NCBI RefSeq assembly: GCF_031179285.1
Contig: NZ_JAPSHY010000014.1
Coordinates: 19,552-83,551 of the forward strand
Direction: 5' to 3'
Length of the DNA: 64,000 nt
From: Microbacterium sp.
GTDB lineage: Bacteria; Actinomycetota; Actinomycetes; Actinomycetales; Microbacteriaceae
Shown here: positions 1 through 8,140 of the stretch, one piece after another
Position numbering within the stretch: the stretch's first letter is position 1
Layout: each line of letters begins with the position of its first letter
Made by a program: the position numbers and the translations under genes
Notes under the pieces: model-generated
Databases searched by the model: none
Seen by the model: only the letters and a program-made list of their open reading frames with translations
What the model was told of the DNA's origin: nothing

Positions 1-1106
1 CCGGCTTCGGCGAACTGCACACCCTTGGCACCGGCGAGGAGGTCGAACGGATAGTCCGTGCCCAGCACGTAGGACTCGAGATACTCCTCCCACTGCTGGC
101 GGAAACCGTTGAGGAAGACGTCGTTCGTCGGCACCTTCTGCCAGTCGGCGTCGTAGTCACGGGTGTCTTCCAGGTCGGGGTTCCAGACCGGCTTCGGTGT
201 GGCGTTGCGCGGCTGGATCTTCGCGCCAAACAGGCCGACGACGGCCGAGCCGTGGGTGCCGTCGACCTGGAACTCGACGAGCTCGTCGCGGTTCACGCGG
301 ACGGTCCAGCTCGAGTTGATCGTGGCTGTGATGCCACCCTCGATCTCGAAGATGCCGTACGCGGCATCTTCCGCCGTCGCGGTGTACTTCTCACCCTTTT
401 CATCCCAGCGCTCGGGGATGTGGGTCGCCGCCTGGGCGTAGACGCTCTTGACCTCGCCGAAGAGGTTCTCCAGCACGTAGTTCCAGTGCGGGAACATGTC
501 GCTGATGATGCCGCCGCCGTCTTCGGTGCGGTAGTTCCAGCTCGGGCGCTGCGCCGGCTGCCAGTCACCCTCGAACACCCAGTACCCGAACTCGCCGCGG
601 ACCGAGAGGATGCGACCGAAGAAGCCCGAGTCGATGAGGCGCTTGAGCTTCTGAAGGCCCGGGAGGTAGAGCTTGTCGTGCACGACGCCGGTCTTGACGC
701 CGGCGCTCTGCGCGAGGCGAGCGAGCTCGAGCGCCTCGTCGAGCGTCTCGGCCGTCGGCTTCTCGGTGTAGATCGCCTTGCCAGCGGCGATGGCCTTGCG
801 GATCGCGGAGGCGCGGGCCTTCGTCACCAGGAAGTCGGCGTAGATCTCCCAGGCAGGATCCGCGAGGGCAGCGTCGAGGTCAGTGGTCCAATCCTCGATC
901 CCGTGCTTCGCGGCGAGTTCTGCGAGCTTCTGCTCACTGCGGCCGACGAGGAGCGGCTTCACGGTGATGCGGGAACCGTCCGACAGCTCGATGCCCCCCT
1001 CTTCGCGGATCGCGAGGATCGAGCGCACCAGGTGCTGCCGGTATCCCATGCGCCCAGAGACGCCGTTCATGATGATCCCGATCTCGCGGGTCGTCGTCTG
1101 TGACAT
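1..1106 (-). CDS. Gfo/Idh/MocA family oxidoreductase (3' end beyond window)
   Basis: Reading right to left from an ATG at 1106, about 368 codons are present and the frame runs off the left edge, so the C-terminus is missing. The N-terminus begins MSQTTTREIGIIMNGVSGRM, a glycine-rich nucleotide-binding turn of a Rossmann fold. A YTEKP segment near residue 115 matches the EKP motif of the Gfo/Idh/MocA family, and the later FEIEGGITATINSSW strand fits the C-terminal alpha/beta domain. Members are NAD(P)-dependent dehydrogenases acting on sugars, inositols or related polyols in the cytoplasm; the substrate here cannot be told. It lies downstream of, and on the same strand as, the LacI gene at 1371-2408, 264 bp away, with its own LacI-type palindrome in the gap, so it is probably an independently induced sugar gene. 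Confidence 0.85.
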   Translation of the reverse strand, partial: MSQTTTREIGIIMNGVSGRMGYRQHLVRSILAIREEGGIELSDGSRITVKPLLVGRSEQKLAELAAKHGIEDWTTDLDAALADPAWEIYADFLVTKARASAIRKAIAAGKAIYTEKPTAETLDEALELARLAQSAGVKTGVVHDKLYLPGLQKLKRLIDSGFFGRILSVRGEFGYWVFEGDWQPAQRPSWNYRTEDGGGIISDMFPHWNYVLENLFGEVKSVYAQAATHIPERWDEKGEKYTATAEDAAYGIFEIEGGITATINSSWTVRVNRDELVEFQVDGTHGSAVVGLFGAKIQPRNATPKPVWNPDLEDTRDYDADWQKVPTNDVFLNGFRQQWEEYLESYVLGTDYPFDLLAGAKGVQFAEA

Positions 1107-1170
1107 TGATGGTCCGTTCTCTGCGGTGTGGATGCTGTCGGTGCCCGGCCCGGCGCGGTCGCTCCGAGCG

Positions 1171-1184
1171 GGTAAGCGCTTTCC
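1171..1184. promoter_or_regulatory. LacI-type operator upstream of the oxidoreductase gene
   Basis: The 14-mer GGTAAGCGCTTTCC is a near-perfect palindrome with the central CG typical of LacI-family operators. It lies 65-78 bp upstream of the oxidoreductase ATG at 1106. It differs from the TGTTnACGTnAACA-like sites in front of galT, so it probably answers to a different LacI-family protein. The rest of 1107-1370 shows no gene. Confidence 0.55.
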
Positions 1185-1354
1185 GTCAGCATGCCATGTC
1201 TGCCGGGGGCCGCGCAACTGTGGTGTTCTCGAACGCCGGGCTCAGGCGCTCATCTGCATGTCGCGCTGGTGATGACGCGGGAGAGATTGTCTTCCTCGCC
1301 GGCACGCGCGGCGATCCTAGGGGCGGGCCGCCCGCTCGGCACGAGGTTCAGCGC

Positions 1355-1403
1355 GCGCTGTCGCGTTCGATCAGCGTCGTCGGGCGCTGTCGCGTTCGAT
1401 CAG
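1355..1403. repeat. 29-bp tandem duplication at the 3' end of the lacI gene
   Basis: The 20-mer GCGCTGTCGCGTTCGATCAG occurs at 1355-1374 and again at 1384-1403, a period of 29 bp. The copy nearer the gene body encodes the end LIERDSA. Because 29 is not a multiple of three, the frame then runs into the second copy and stops as RRR. The outer copy, read in its own frame, would encode TLIERDSAR followed by stop, which looks like the ancestral C-terminus. The protein end is therefore changed by only about two residues. Confidence 0.7.
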
Positions 1404-2408
1404 CAAGGTCGGGATGACCGTGGCGCCCGGTGTCTCGGTCGACCCCTCGATGTCGGCCACCAGTGCCTCGACCGCACGGCCGGCGAGGGCCGTGAAGTCC
1501 TGACGGATCGTGGTCAGCGGCGGGCGGTAGTTCGCGGCATCCGGCACGTCGTCGAACCCGATCACGCTCACATCCTCGGGCACCCTTCGACCGTCGTCGG
1601 CGAGGGCCCGCAGCAGCCCGAGCGCCATCTGGTCGTTGGCGCAGAAGACCGCGGTGGCCGTGGCGAGCGCGGCCGCAGCGCCGTGGCCGGCTTCGGCGCT
1701 CCAGTCGCCCCGCACCACCGGGGGCGCGTCGGTCCCGGCGGCAGCGAGGGTCTCCCGCCAGCCGCGCTCGCGTTCGGTCGCGGCGAAGGAATCGGCAGGG
1801 CCGGCGAGATGGTGAACGGTCGGATGCCCGAGCTCCAGCAGGTGCGTCGTAGCGGCTGCCGCTCCCCCGGCGTGATCGCTGTGCACGGCGGTGAAGCCGG
1901 CGGAGGTCGGTGCGTCGACCACGACGAGCCGAAGGCCGGTCGGACGCGCATCGGCCGACACCTGCGCCGACGCCTCGTTCAGGACGATCGCGCCGTCGAC
2001 CTCCTGCTCGGCGAGCCGATCGAACGCCGCAGCCACGCCACCGGATGCGGTGATGAGCGTCAGCGCATAGCCGCGTTCGGCGGCCGCCTCGGCCGTGGCC
2101 TGCAGCATCCGGGAGTTGCCGACGGTCACGAGGGTCGTGACGACGAGCCCGATCGTGCGCGACCGGCCGGTGCGCAGTGCCCGTGCTGCACGATGCGGCC
2201 GGTAGCCGAGGTCTCGCATGGCCCGTTCGACGCGTTCCCTGGTGGCCGGATCGACGCGAGGGCTGTCGTTGACGACCCGCGACACGGTCTGCCCCGAAAC
2301 TCCGGCGCGCTGCGCGACCTGCGCCATCGACACTCGAGTCGACGCCGGGCGGTGATGCGGGCGGCGGGGCGGCATCAGGTCGCCGAGGTCGTCGTCGGTC
2401 ACCGGCAT
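1371..2408 (-). CDS. LacI-family transcriptional regulator, likely gal operon repressor
   Basis: 345 residues from an ATG at 2408, with GGAGG just before it. The frame stays open upstream, but there it runs through the galT promoter. Residues about 25-70 form the LacI helix-turn-helix and hinge (MAQVAQRAGVSGQTVSRVVN, then the GYRPHRAARALRTGR hinge). The rest is a periplasmic-binding-like sugar domain containing VFCANDQMALGLLRAL and VSVIGFDDVPDA. It is divergent from galT with two palindromes between them, so I infer that it represses galTK(E) and perhaps itself, with a galactose-related inducer. The extreme C-terminus was altered by a 29-bp tandem duplication. Confidence 0.92.
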   Translation of the reverse strand: MPVTDDDLGDLMPPRRPHHRPASTRVSMAQVAQRAGVSGQTVSRVVNDSPRVDPATRERVERAMRDLGYRPHRAARALRTGRSRTIGLVVTTLVTVGNSRMLQATAEAAAERGYALTLITASGGVAAAFDRLAEQEVDGAIVLNEASAQVSADARPTGLRLVVVDAPTSAGFTAVHSDHAGGAAAATTHLLELGHPTVHHLAGPADSFAATERERGWRETLAAAGTDAPPVVRGDWSAEAGHGAAAALATATAVFCANDQMALGLLRALADDGRRVPEDVSVIGFDDVPDAANYRPPLTTIRQDFTALAGRAVEALVADIEGSTETPGATVIPTLLIERDSARRR

Positions 2409-2429
2409 CCTCCGTTCACATTTCAGGAG

Positions 2430-2443
2430 TGTTGACGTTATCA
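2430..2443. promoter_or_regulatory. LacI-type operator 1 between lacI and galT
   Basis: TGTTGACGTTATCA is an imperfect palindrome (5 of 7 positions per half-site) centred on AC/GT. It contains the candidate galT -35 element TTGACG (2432-2437), so bound repressor would block RNA polymerase. Confidence 0.5.
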
Positions 2444-2461
2444 TGGGCGGTGACCTACCAT
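2432..2461 (+). promoter_or_regulatory. Candidate galT promoter
   Basis: TTGACG at 2432-2437 and TACCAT at 2456-2461 are separated by 18 bp and fit a sigma-70-type promoter. The predicted transcription start, about 7 nt downstream, falls on or next to the GTG at 2468, which suggests a leaderless mRNA. Confidence 0.45.
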
Positions 2462-2474
2462 GTTTACGTGAACA
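2461..2474. promoter_or_regulatory. LacI-type operator 2 overlapping the galT start
   Basis: TGTTTACGTGAACA has half-sites TGTTTAC and TGTTCAC (6 of 7 identical) around a central ACGT. It overlaps the predicted transcription start and the GTG start of galT. Its centre is 31 bp from operator 1, about three helical turns, so both sites lie on the same DNA face. Confidence 0.6.
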
Positions 2475-3652
2475 CGGATGTTTCTCCTGAATTGCGCACG
2501 CAGCAGCTCGGCGCCGGTGTCGTTCGGCGTGCCACGCGGCTCGCCGACGGCCGGGATCTGATCTACTACGACGACCCCGACACGACGCTCGGCCCCGACC
2601 GGGCCGTCGACGCACGCGCGCTCGACGCCCGCGCCGACACCGCGACGATGCGCCAGGACGTGCTCACCGGCGACTGGATCACGGTGGCCGCGAACCGTCA
2701 GAACCGGGTGATGATGCCCGGCGCCGATGCCGACCCGCTCGCGCCGCAGACGCCGACCAACCCGTCCGAGGTGCCGTCGCGCTACGACGTCGCGGTCTTC
2801 GAGAACCGCTCCCCTGCCTTCGGCCCCGCCCTCGCCGAGGCGCTGGGCACCGCTCCCGCTGCCAAGGACGCACCGCGGGGCCTCGACGATCTCGCAGCTC
2901 TCGGCCTGGGCCGCACCCGCACGAGCGTCGGCCGCTGCGAGGTCGTCTGCTTCAGTCCAGAGCATTCCGGCTCGTTCGGCACCCAGTCCGTCACCCGCGC
3001 GCGCACCGTCATCGAGGCGTGGGCGGATCGCACGGCCGCCCTGTCGCAGCTTCCCGGCGTCGAGCAGATCTTCCCGTTCGAGAACCGCGGCGAGGCGATC
3101 GGCGTGACCCTCCCGCATCCGCACGGTCAGATCTACGCGTATCCCTACGTCACCCCGCGCACCACTCGCCTGCTCGACAGCATCGACCGCACCGCCCCCG
3201 ATCTGTTCCAGCGCATCCTCGAGTTCGAGCAGACCTCGGAGCGGGTCGTGTTCCGGGGTGAGCACTGGACCGCGTTCGTGCCCTTCGCCGCACGCTGGCC
3301 GCTGGAGGTGCATCTCATGCCCCATCGTCACATCGCGGATTTCGCCGAGACGACCGACGCCGAGCGCGACGAACTCGCGCCACTCTACCTGCGCCTGCTG
3401 CGCGGAGTCGACGCCCTCTACGAGACGCCGACGCCCTACATCGCCGCGTGGCACCAGGCGCCCGTGCACGTCGGGCGCGACTCGGTGCGCCTGCACCTGC
3501 AGCTGACCAGCCCTCGGCGCGCCGCCGACAAGCTGAAGTTCCTCGCCGGCTCCGAGGCGGCGATGTGGGCGTGGACGGCCGAGATCCCGCCGGAGCAGTC
3601 CGCCGTGCGTCTTCGGGATGCGATCGCCACCGTCGGCGAGGTGATCGCGTGA
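2468..3652 (+). CDS. galT: Galactose-1-phosphate uridylyltransferase
   Basis: 394 residues if read from the GTG at 2468. The frame is open further upstream, but the promoter and operator lie there and homology-like sequence begins at RRATRLADGRDLIYYDD. The enzyme exchanges UMP between UDP-glucose and galactose-1-phosphate in the Leloir pathway (cytoplasm). The active-site HPH is visible in LPHPHGQIYAYPYV, preceded by FPFENRGEAIGV. The length fits actinobacterial GalT. The stop codon overlaps the galK GTG start (GTGA), so the two are translationally coupled, and galE follows. I see no Shine-Dalgarno sequence before the start, in keeping with a leaderless transcript under LacI-type control. Confidence 0.95.
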   Translation: MNTDVSPELRTQQLGAGVVRRATRLADGRDLIYYDDPDTTLGPDRAVDARALDARADTATMRQDVLTGDWITVAANRQNRVMMPGADADPLAPQTPTNPSEVPSRYDVAVFENRSPAFGPALAEALGTAPAAKDAPRGLDDLAALGLGRTRTSVGRCEVVCFSPEHSGSFGTQSVTRARTVIEAWADRTAALSQLPGVEQIFPFENRGEAIGVTLPHPHGQIYAYPYVTPRTTRLLDSIDRTAPDLFQRILEFEQTSERVVFRGEHWTAFVPFAARWPLEVHLMPHRHIADFAETTDAERDELAPLYLRLLRGVDALYETPTPYIAAWHQAPVHVGRDSVRLHLQLTSPRRAADKLKFLAGSEAAMWAWTAEIPPEQSAVRLRDAIATVGEVIA

Positions 3653-4854
3653 GCGCGGGTCACATCGACGGACCGCGTGCCGCGACGCAGGATGCCGCCC
3701 GCGCCCTGTTCGCGGATCTCACCGGGCGCGCGCCGGACGGCGTGTGGTCGGCACCGGGACGGGTGAACCTGATCGGCGAGCACACCGACTACAACGAGGG
3801 CTTCGTGCTGCCCTTCGCAATCCCGCACCGCACGTTCGCCGCGGTCGGGACTCGGAAGGACGACCGGGTGCGGGTCGCATCGACCTTCGCCGATTCGGCC
3901 GTCGAGGTGTCGCTCGACGAACTCGGGTCGCTCTTCCCGACCGCTGCGGGCAGCGCGCCGTCGGTGCCCGAGTGGGCCGCCTATCCGCTCGGAGTCGCCT
4001 GGGCGCTTCAGCGAAGCGGCACCGCAGGTCGCGGTGTCGACATCGCGATCGCCTCCGATGTCCCCGTCGGCGCCGGACTCTCCTCCTCGGCCGCGATCGA
4101 GAGCGCGACGGCATCCGCTCTCGACGACCTCTGGGATGCGGGCCTTGACCGCACCGCTCTCGCCCGCATCGGCCGGAGTGCCGAGAACGAGGCAGTGGGC
4201 GCACCCACCGGGATCATGGACCAGATGGCGTCGATGCGCGGCGAGGTCGATGCCGCCATCTTCCTAGACTGCCGCACGCTCGAAGCCCAGCTGGTTCCCG
4301 TCGGCATCGCCGAGGCCGGCCTCGCCATCCTCGTGATCGACACCCGTGTCGAGCACGCGCACTCGACCGGAGGCTACGGCGAGCGCCGTGCGTCCTGCGA
4401 ACGCGGGGCGGCGATCATGGGCGTCCCGAGCCTCCGCGACGTGTCGGTCGACGACCTCGAGCGCGCCTCGACACTCATGGACGACGTCACCTTCCGCCGT
4501 GTCCGGCACGTCGTCACCGAGAACCAGCGAGTCCTCGACACCGTCCGCGTGCTGCGCGAGGACGGGGCGCGCGCGATCGGCGATCTGCTCGTGGCGTCGC
4601 ATGCCTCGATGCGCGATGACTTCGAGATCTCGGTGCCCGAACTCGACACCGCCGTCGAGGCGGCGCTCGCTGCCGGAGCGATCGGCGCGCGCATGACCGG
4701 CGGCGGCTTCGGCGGGGCTGCCATCGCCCTGATCGAGCAGGAGGCGGTGGCCGCGGTCTCGGATGCGGTGACGGCGGCCTTCGCAGCATCCGATTTCACC
4801 GAACCCCACCTCTTCACGGTGACTCCGTCGGCGGGCGCCCGCCGCGACGCCTGA
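3649..4854 (+). CDS. galK: Galactokinase
   Basis: 401 residues from a GTG that overlaps the galT stop. It phosphorylates galactose to galactose-1-phosphate, the substrate of GalT. The galactokinase signature GRVNLIGEHTDYNEGFVLP is present near residue 38. The GHMP-kinase ATP loop VPVGAGLSSSAAIESA lies near residues 136-151, and the C-terminal GHMP motif reads MTGGGFGGAAIAL. All key segments are intact. It is the middle gene of a galT-galK-galE unit and should be co-regulated from the LacI-controlled galT promoter. Confidence 0.97.
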   Translation: MSAGHIDGPRAATQDAARALFADLTGRAPDGVWSAPGRVNLIGEHTDYNEGFVLPFAIPHRTFAAVGTRKDDRVRVASTFADSAVEVSLDELGSLFPTAAGSAPSVPEWAAYPLGVAWALQRSGTAGRGVDIAIASDVPVGAGLSSSAAIESATASALDDLWDAGLDRTALARIGRSAENEAVGAPTGIMDQMASMRGEVDAAIFLDCRTLEAQLVPVGIAEAGLAILVIDTRVEHAHSTGGYGERRASCERGAAIMGVPSLRDVSVDDLERASTLMDDVTFRRVRHVVTENQRVLDTVRVLREDGARAIGDLLVASHASMRDDFEISVPELDTAVEAALAAGAIGARMTGGGFGGAAIALIEQEAVAAVSDAVTAAFAASDFTEPHLFTVTPSAGARRDA

Positions 4855-4899
4855 AAGAATGGACGCGGCGCCGCGAACGGCGGCGCGGGAGAGGAAGCA

Positions 4900-5880
4900 A
4901 TGTCCTGGATCGTCACCGGCGGAGCCGGCTACATCGGATCGCACGTGGTACGCGCACTCGCAGAAGCCGGGCTTTCCCCCGTCGTCATCGACGACCTCTC
5001 CAGCGGAGTCCCTTCCTTCGTCCCGTCGGGCGTGCCGTTCGTGAAGGGGACCATCCTCGACCGCGACCTCGTCGAGAAGACCCTCCGCGACCATCGGGCG
5101 GAGGGTGTGATCCACGTCGCCGGGTTCAAGTACGCCGGGGTCTCGGTGCAGCGACCACTGCACACCTATGCGCAGAACGTCGAAGGAACCCGCGTGATCC
5201 TCGAGGCGATGGATGCCGCCGGGGTTGCGAACATCGTCTTCTCATCGTCGGCCGCGGTCTTCGGCACCCCCGATGTTCCTCTCGTCGTCGAGAGCACCGA
5301 GAAGCGGCCGGCCAGCCCCTACGGCGAGTCCAAGCTCATCGGTGAATGGCTGCTGCGCGACCAGGCCGCAGCCACCGCCGAGTCCGATCGACCGCTGCGA
5401 CACACGTCGCTGCGGTACTTCAACGTCGTCGGCTCCGCCGATCCCAGCGTCTACGACGTCAGCCCGCACAACCTGTTCCCGATCGTCTTCGAGGCGCTGC
5501 TCGCGGGCAAGACCCCGCGCATCAACGGCGACGACTACGACACCGAGGACGGCACGAACGTGCGCGACTACGTGCACGTCGGCGACATCGCGGCAGCTCA
5601 CGTCGCAGCAGCGCGGCGTCTGGCGGCCGGCGATCCGATCGAGCCGGCATACAACCTCGGCTCCGGCGACGGCCTCAGCGTGAAGCAGATCATGGATGCC
5701 GTGGCCCGCGTCACCGGCATCGACTTCACCCCCGAGATCGGCCCGCGCCGCCCGGGCGACCCCGACCGGATCGTGGCGACGGGAGAACTGGCGGCTCGCG
5801 ACCTCGACTGGAAGATGCGCTACACGGTCGACGAGATGGTGCGCACCGGCTGGGAGGCACGGAGGGCCGCAGGCTCCTAG
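4900..5880 (+). CDS. galE: UDP-glucose 4-epimerase
   Basis: 326 residues. It interconverts UDP-galactose and UDP-glucose, closing the Leloir cycle. The N-terminus SWIVTGGAGYIGSHVVRAL is the NAD-binding GxxGxxG motif of extended short-chain dehydrogenases. The catalytic YxxxK lies in SPYGESKLIGEW near residue 145, and the GalE-typical NVVGSADPS, GDDYDTEDGTNVRDYVHVGD and YNLGSGDGLSVKQ segments are all present. It starts 45 nt after galK with AGAGGAAG as ribosome-binding site. It is convergent with the symporter gene ending at 5889, with only 8 nt between the two stops. Confidence 0.97.
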   Translation: MSWIVTGGAGYIGSHVVRALAEAGLSPVVIDDLSSGVPSFVPSGVPFVKGTILDRDLVEKTLRDHRAEGVIHVAGFKYAGVSVQRPLHTYAQNVEGTRVILEAMDAAGVANIVFSSSAAVFGTPDVPLVVESTEKRPASPYGESKLIGEWLLRDQAAATAESDRPLRHTSLRYFNVVGSADPSVYDVSPHNLFPIVFEALLAGKTPRINGDDYDTEDGTNVRDYVHVGDIAAAHVAAARRLAAGDPIEPAYNLGSGDGLSVKQIMDAVARVTGIDFTPEIGPRRPGDPDRIVATGELAARDLDWKMRYTVDEMVRTGWEARRAAGS

Positions 5881-5888
5881 TCCACCGC

Positions 5889-7214
5889 TCAGACGTCGCG
5901 GGTGCGGATCGGATAGAGCCAGAAGCACAGCCAGGCGAGCGCGGCGAAGGCGAGGGGGACGACCGCCAGCATCAGGCGGATGCCGCCGTCCACCGACCCC
6001 GGCTGAGCGCCTCCCAGTGAGGCGTCGAACCCGCTCGCCGTCAGCACCCAGGCGGCGACCACCGCCTGCAGGACGACCGAGCCGCGCACCACGAAGCCGT
6101 TCACGCCGAAGTACACGCCCTCCCGGCGGAGACCTGTGCGCGCGGCATCCTCGTCGATGATCTGCCCGAGCATGACCTCGAGTAGCTGGAGCAGGCCCCC
6201 GACGCCGACTCCCACGCCCACCCCGACGAGGGCTGCCCCCATCACATCGGCGGGGGCGAGGTAGCCGAGTACCGCGACACCGAACACGCCCACGCTCCAG
6301 AGCACCGCGACGCGCGGCGTCGTGCGACGCACCACCCAGCTCCACAGCACGATCGCCGGAATCGCGGTCACGAAGATCGCGGCGAGCAGGATGCTGCCTT
6401 CGCCCTCGGCGGCTCCCAGGGAGTAGCGGACGTAGAACGGGATGGCGGCGAGGATGACCGCGACCGACGTCTGCACCATCAGGGAGCCGAGGACGTATGG
6501 CAGGAAGGCACGGTTGGCGAAGGTGTACCGGAGCTGATCGCGCCAGGGCATCGCCACCGCCGCGCGCGCATCGGCGGGGACACGACGCTCGAGCATGCCG
6601 CCGGCGAAGGACCACGACAGCATCACGAGGCACACGCCGCCGAGGACCAGTGCCATCCCCGGCCAGCCGATGAAGCCGTACAGCAGGGGTGCGCCGGCCG
6701 TGCCGAGCACCATCCCGAGGATCGCGAAGATCTGCCGCGGAACGTTTCCGCGCGCCCGCTCCGCTGTCGTGCGGAAGATCTCGGGGAACAGCGCTGAGAT
6801 GTTGAGCACCACCACCACGAAGGCGATGTCGTAGACGGCGACGACCACCAGGAACCAGGCGATGAGGCCGGCTGCCGGCAGCGCCGGGGGCATCCAGATG
6901 AGCATGAAGGCGACGACCAGCGGCACGATGCCGAGGCCTATCCAGGGGATGCGCCGGCCCCACGGCGTGCGGATCCGGTCGGAGAGCGCCCCGACTACCG
7001 GGTTGAGCAGTGCATTGAGGATGCCGTGCGCGATCATCGCGATCGCGACCCACCCGGCCGGCACCGCGAGGTGGGCCGCATAGAAGTAGACGACGAAGGC
7101 CGAGAAGGTCTGCGCCATGAGCTGCGTCGGAAAGCCGGAGGCGCCGAACGCCAGTGACTGCGCGGTGCTGGGCGCGGCATCGATGCGCCGGTCGCGGATG
7201 CCGGCGAGGATCAT
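5889..7214 (-). CDS. GPH-family (MelB-like) sugar:cation symporter
   Basis: 441 residues with about twelve hydrophobic segments and the features of the glycoside-pentoside-hexuronide symporter family. These include an early LSDRIRTPWGRRIPWIGLG-type loop between helices 2 and 3 (PVVGALSDR..GRR) and a central loop before the second six-helix bundle. It imports a glycoside or sugar with a cation across the cytoplasmic membrane. Its ATG overlaps the stop of the ChbG-type gene (ATGA), making it the third gene of a coupled ROK-chbG-symporter operon. The likely cargo is therefore a (deacetylated) amino-sugar oligosaccharide, which is inference from context. Confidence 0.88.
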   Translation of the reverse strand: MILAGIRDRRIDAAPSTAQSLAFGASGFPTQLMAQTFSAFVVYFYAAHLAVPAGWVAIAMIAHGILNALLNPVVGALSDRIRTPWGRRIPWIGLGIVPLVVAFMLIWMPPALPAAGLIAWFLVVVAVYDIAFVVVVLNISALFPEIFRTTAERARGNVPRQIFAILGMVLGTAGAPLLYGFIGWPGMALVLGGVCLVMLSWSFAGGMLERRVPADARAAVAMPWRDQLRYTFANRAFLPYVLGSLMVQTSVAVILAAIPFYVRYSLGAAEGEGSILLAAIFVTAIPAIVLWSWVVRRTTPRVAVLWSVGVFGVAVLGYLAPADVMGAALVGVGVGVGVGGLLQLLEVMLGQIIDEDAARTGLRREGVYFGVNGFVVRGSVVLQAVVAAWVLTASGFDASLGGAQPGSVDGGIRLMLAVVPLAFAALAWLCFWLYPIRTRDV

Positions 7215-8140
7215 CGCCGCCGTGCCCGCTGCAGGTCGCGCAGGGCGCGCCAGCCGAGTCGTACGAGCTGTTCGTCGGCAAGGGCCTCGACCACGACGGG
7301 ATCCGCCAGCAGGCGCCGTTCAAAGCCCCGCTTCGCGGCGCTGAAGTCCACCGTGGCCCGCAGTTCATCGCCGTCGATCATGGGATGCAGGTAGATCTCG
7401 GTGACTCCCGCGGGCACCTCGCGCAGCATGGCGACGAACGCATCCCGCACCTGCTCGTACGTCTCCTCGTCGGCGGTGCCCTCGCCCTCGAGCTCGAACG
7501 GATGCGTCCACAGCCGATCGACGATCTCGACGCCGAGTGCGTCGGCGGCGGCGGCAGCCTCATCGAGTCTGGCCTGCAAGGCGGCGTCAGCCGCCGCTCC
7601 GCCCATGCTCCGCGGCAGCCGAAAGGGCAGTCCGTGACGCGCCGCGAGCTCGAAGACCGGGGCGAGGAAGTCGCGACCGGTGGCCAGGCCGTAGACCGAG
7701 CCCATGTGGTTGTCGAGGTGCGTGACGTCCACACCGGCGGCGAGGGCGGCCTGCAGCTGCGCGGCGAGCTCGGCTGCGACGTCGTCGTCTGCGGCTCGTT
7801 CCTCGACCGTGGCGACGTCGGCGGGGAAGAACCCGTCGCCGTCGACGAGCGTCGTCGCCGTGCCGGTCAGCGGCCGCCAGCGATATCGGCTCCACTCGCT
7901 GGTCAGCACCAGGTGCACGCCGATGTCGAGATCAGGGCGGGATGCTGCGAACATCGTCGCCTCGGGTGCCCAGGCGCAGGGCATCATCAGTGTCGCGGAA
8001 TCGATGTGCCCGCTCTCGAACAGGTCGAAGATCGCCGCATTGGCCGCGCGGCACATGCCGAAGTCGTCCGCGTTGAGGATGATCGCCCTGGTGCCGGCGT
8101 CGAAACCGAGCCGGGTGACGAGGCTCGATGTCTCGGTCAC
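7211..8140 (-). CDS. ChbG/YdjC-type carbohydrate deacetylase
   Basis: 309 residues from a GTG overlapping the ROK stop (GTGA). A longer frame exists upstream, but only by invading the ROK gene. The family removes N-acetyl groups from chitobiose or other oligosaccharides and uses a metal held by an Asp and two His. The Asp pair is seen in ILNADDFGMCRAAN (near residue 20) and the histidines in LDIGVHLVL and VTHLDNHMGSVYG. No signal peptide is seen, so it acts in the cytoplasm on imported sugar. Placement between a ROK regulator and a symporter supports uptake followed by deacetylation of an amino-sugar oligomer. Confidence 0.88.
   Translation of the reverse strand: MTETSSLVTRLGFDAGTRAIILNADDFGMCRAANAAIFDLFESGHIDSATLMMPCAWAPEATMFAASRPDLDIGVHLVLTSEWSRYRWRPLTGTATTLVDGDGFFPADVATVEERAADDDVAAELAAQLQAALAAGVDVTHLDNHMGSVYGLATGRDFLAPVFELAARHGLPFRLPRSMGGAAADAALQARLDEAAAAADALGVEIVDRLWTHPFELEGEGTADEETYEQVRDAFVAMLREVPAGVTEIYLHPMIDGDELRATVDFSAAKRGFERRLLADPVVVEALADEQLVRLGWRALRDLQRARRR

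Noticed and set aside
5242..7368. 708-codon minus-strand frame spanning galE and the symporter
   Set aside because: It is out of frame with the symporter and antisense to galE; the real genes have clear signatures.
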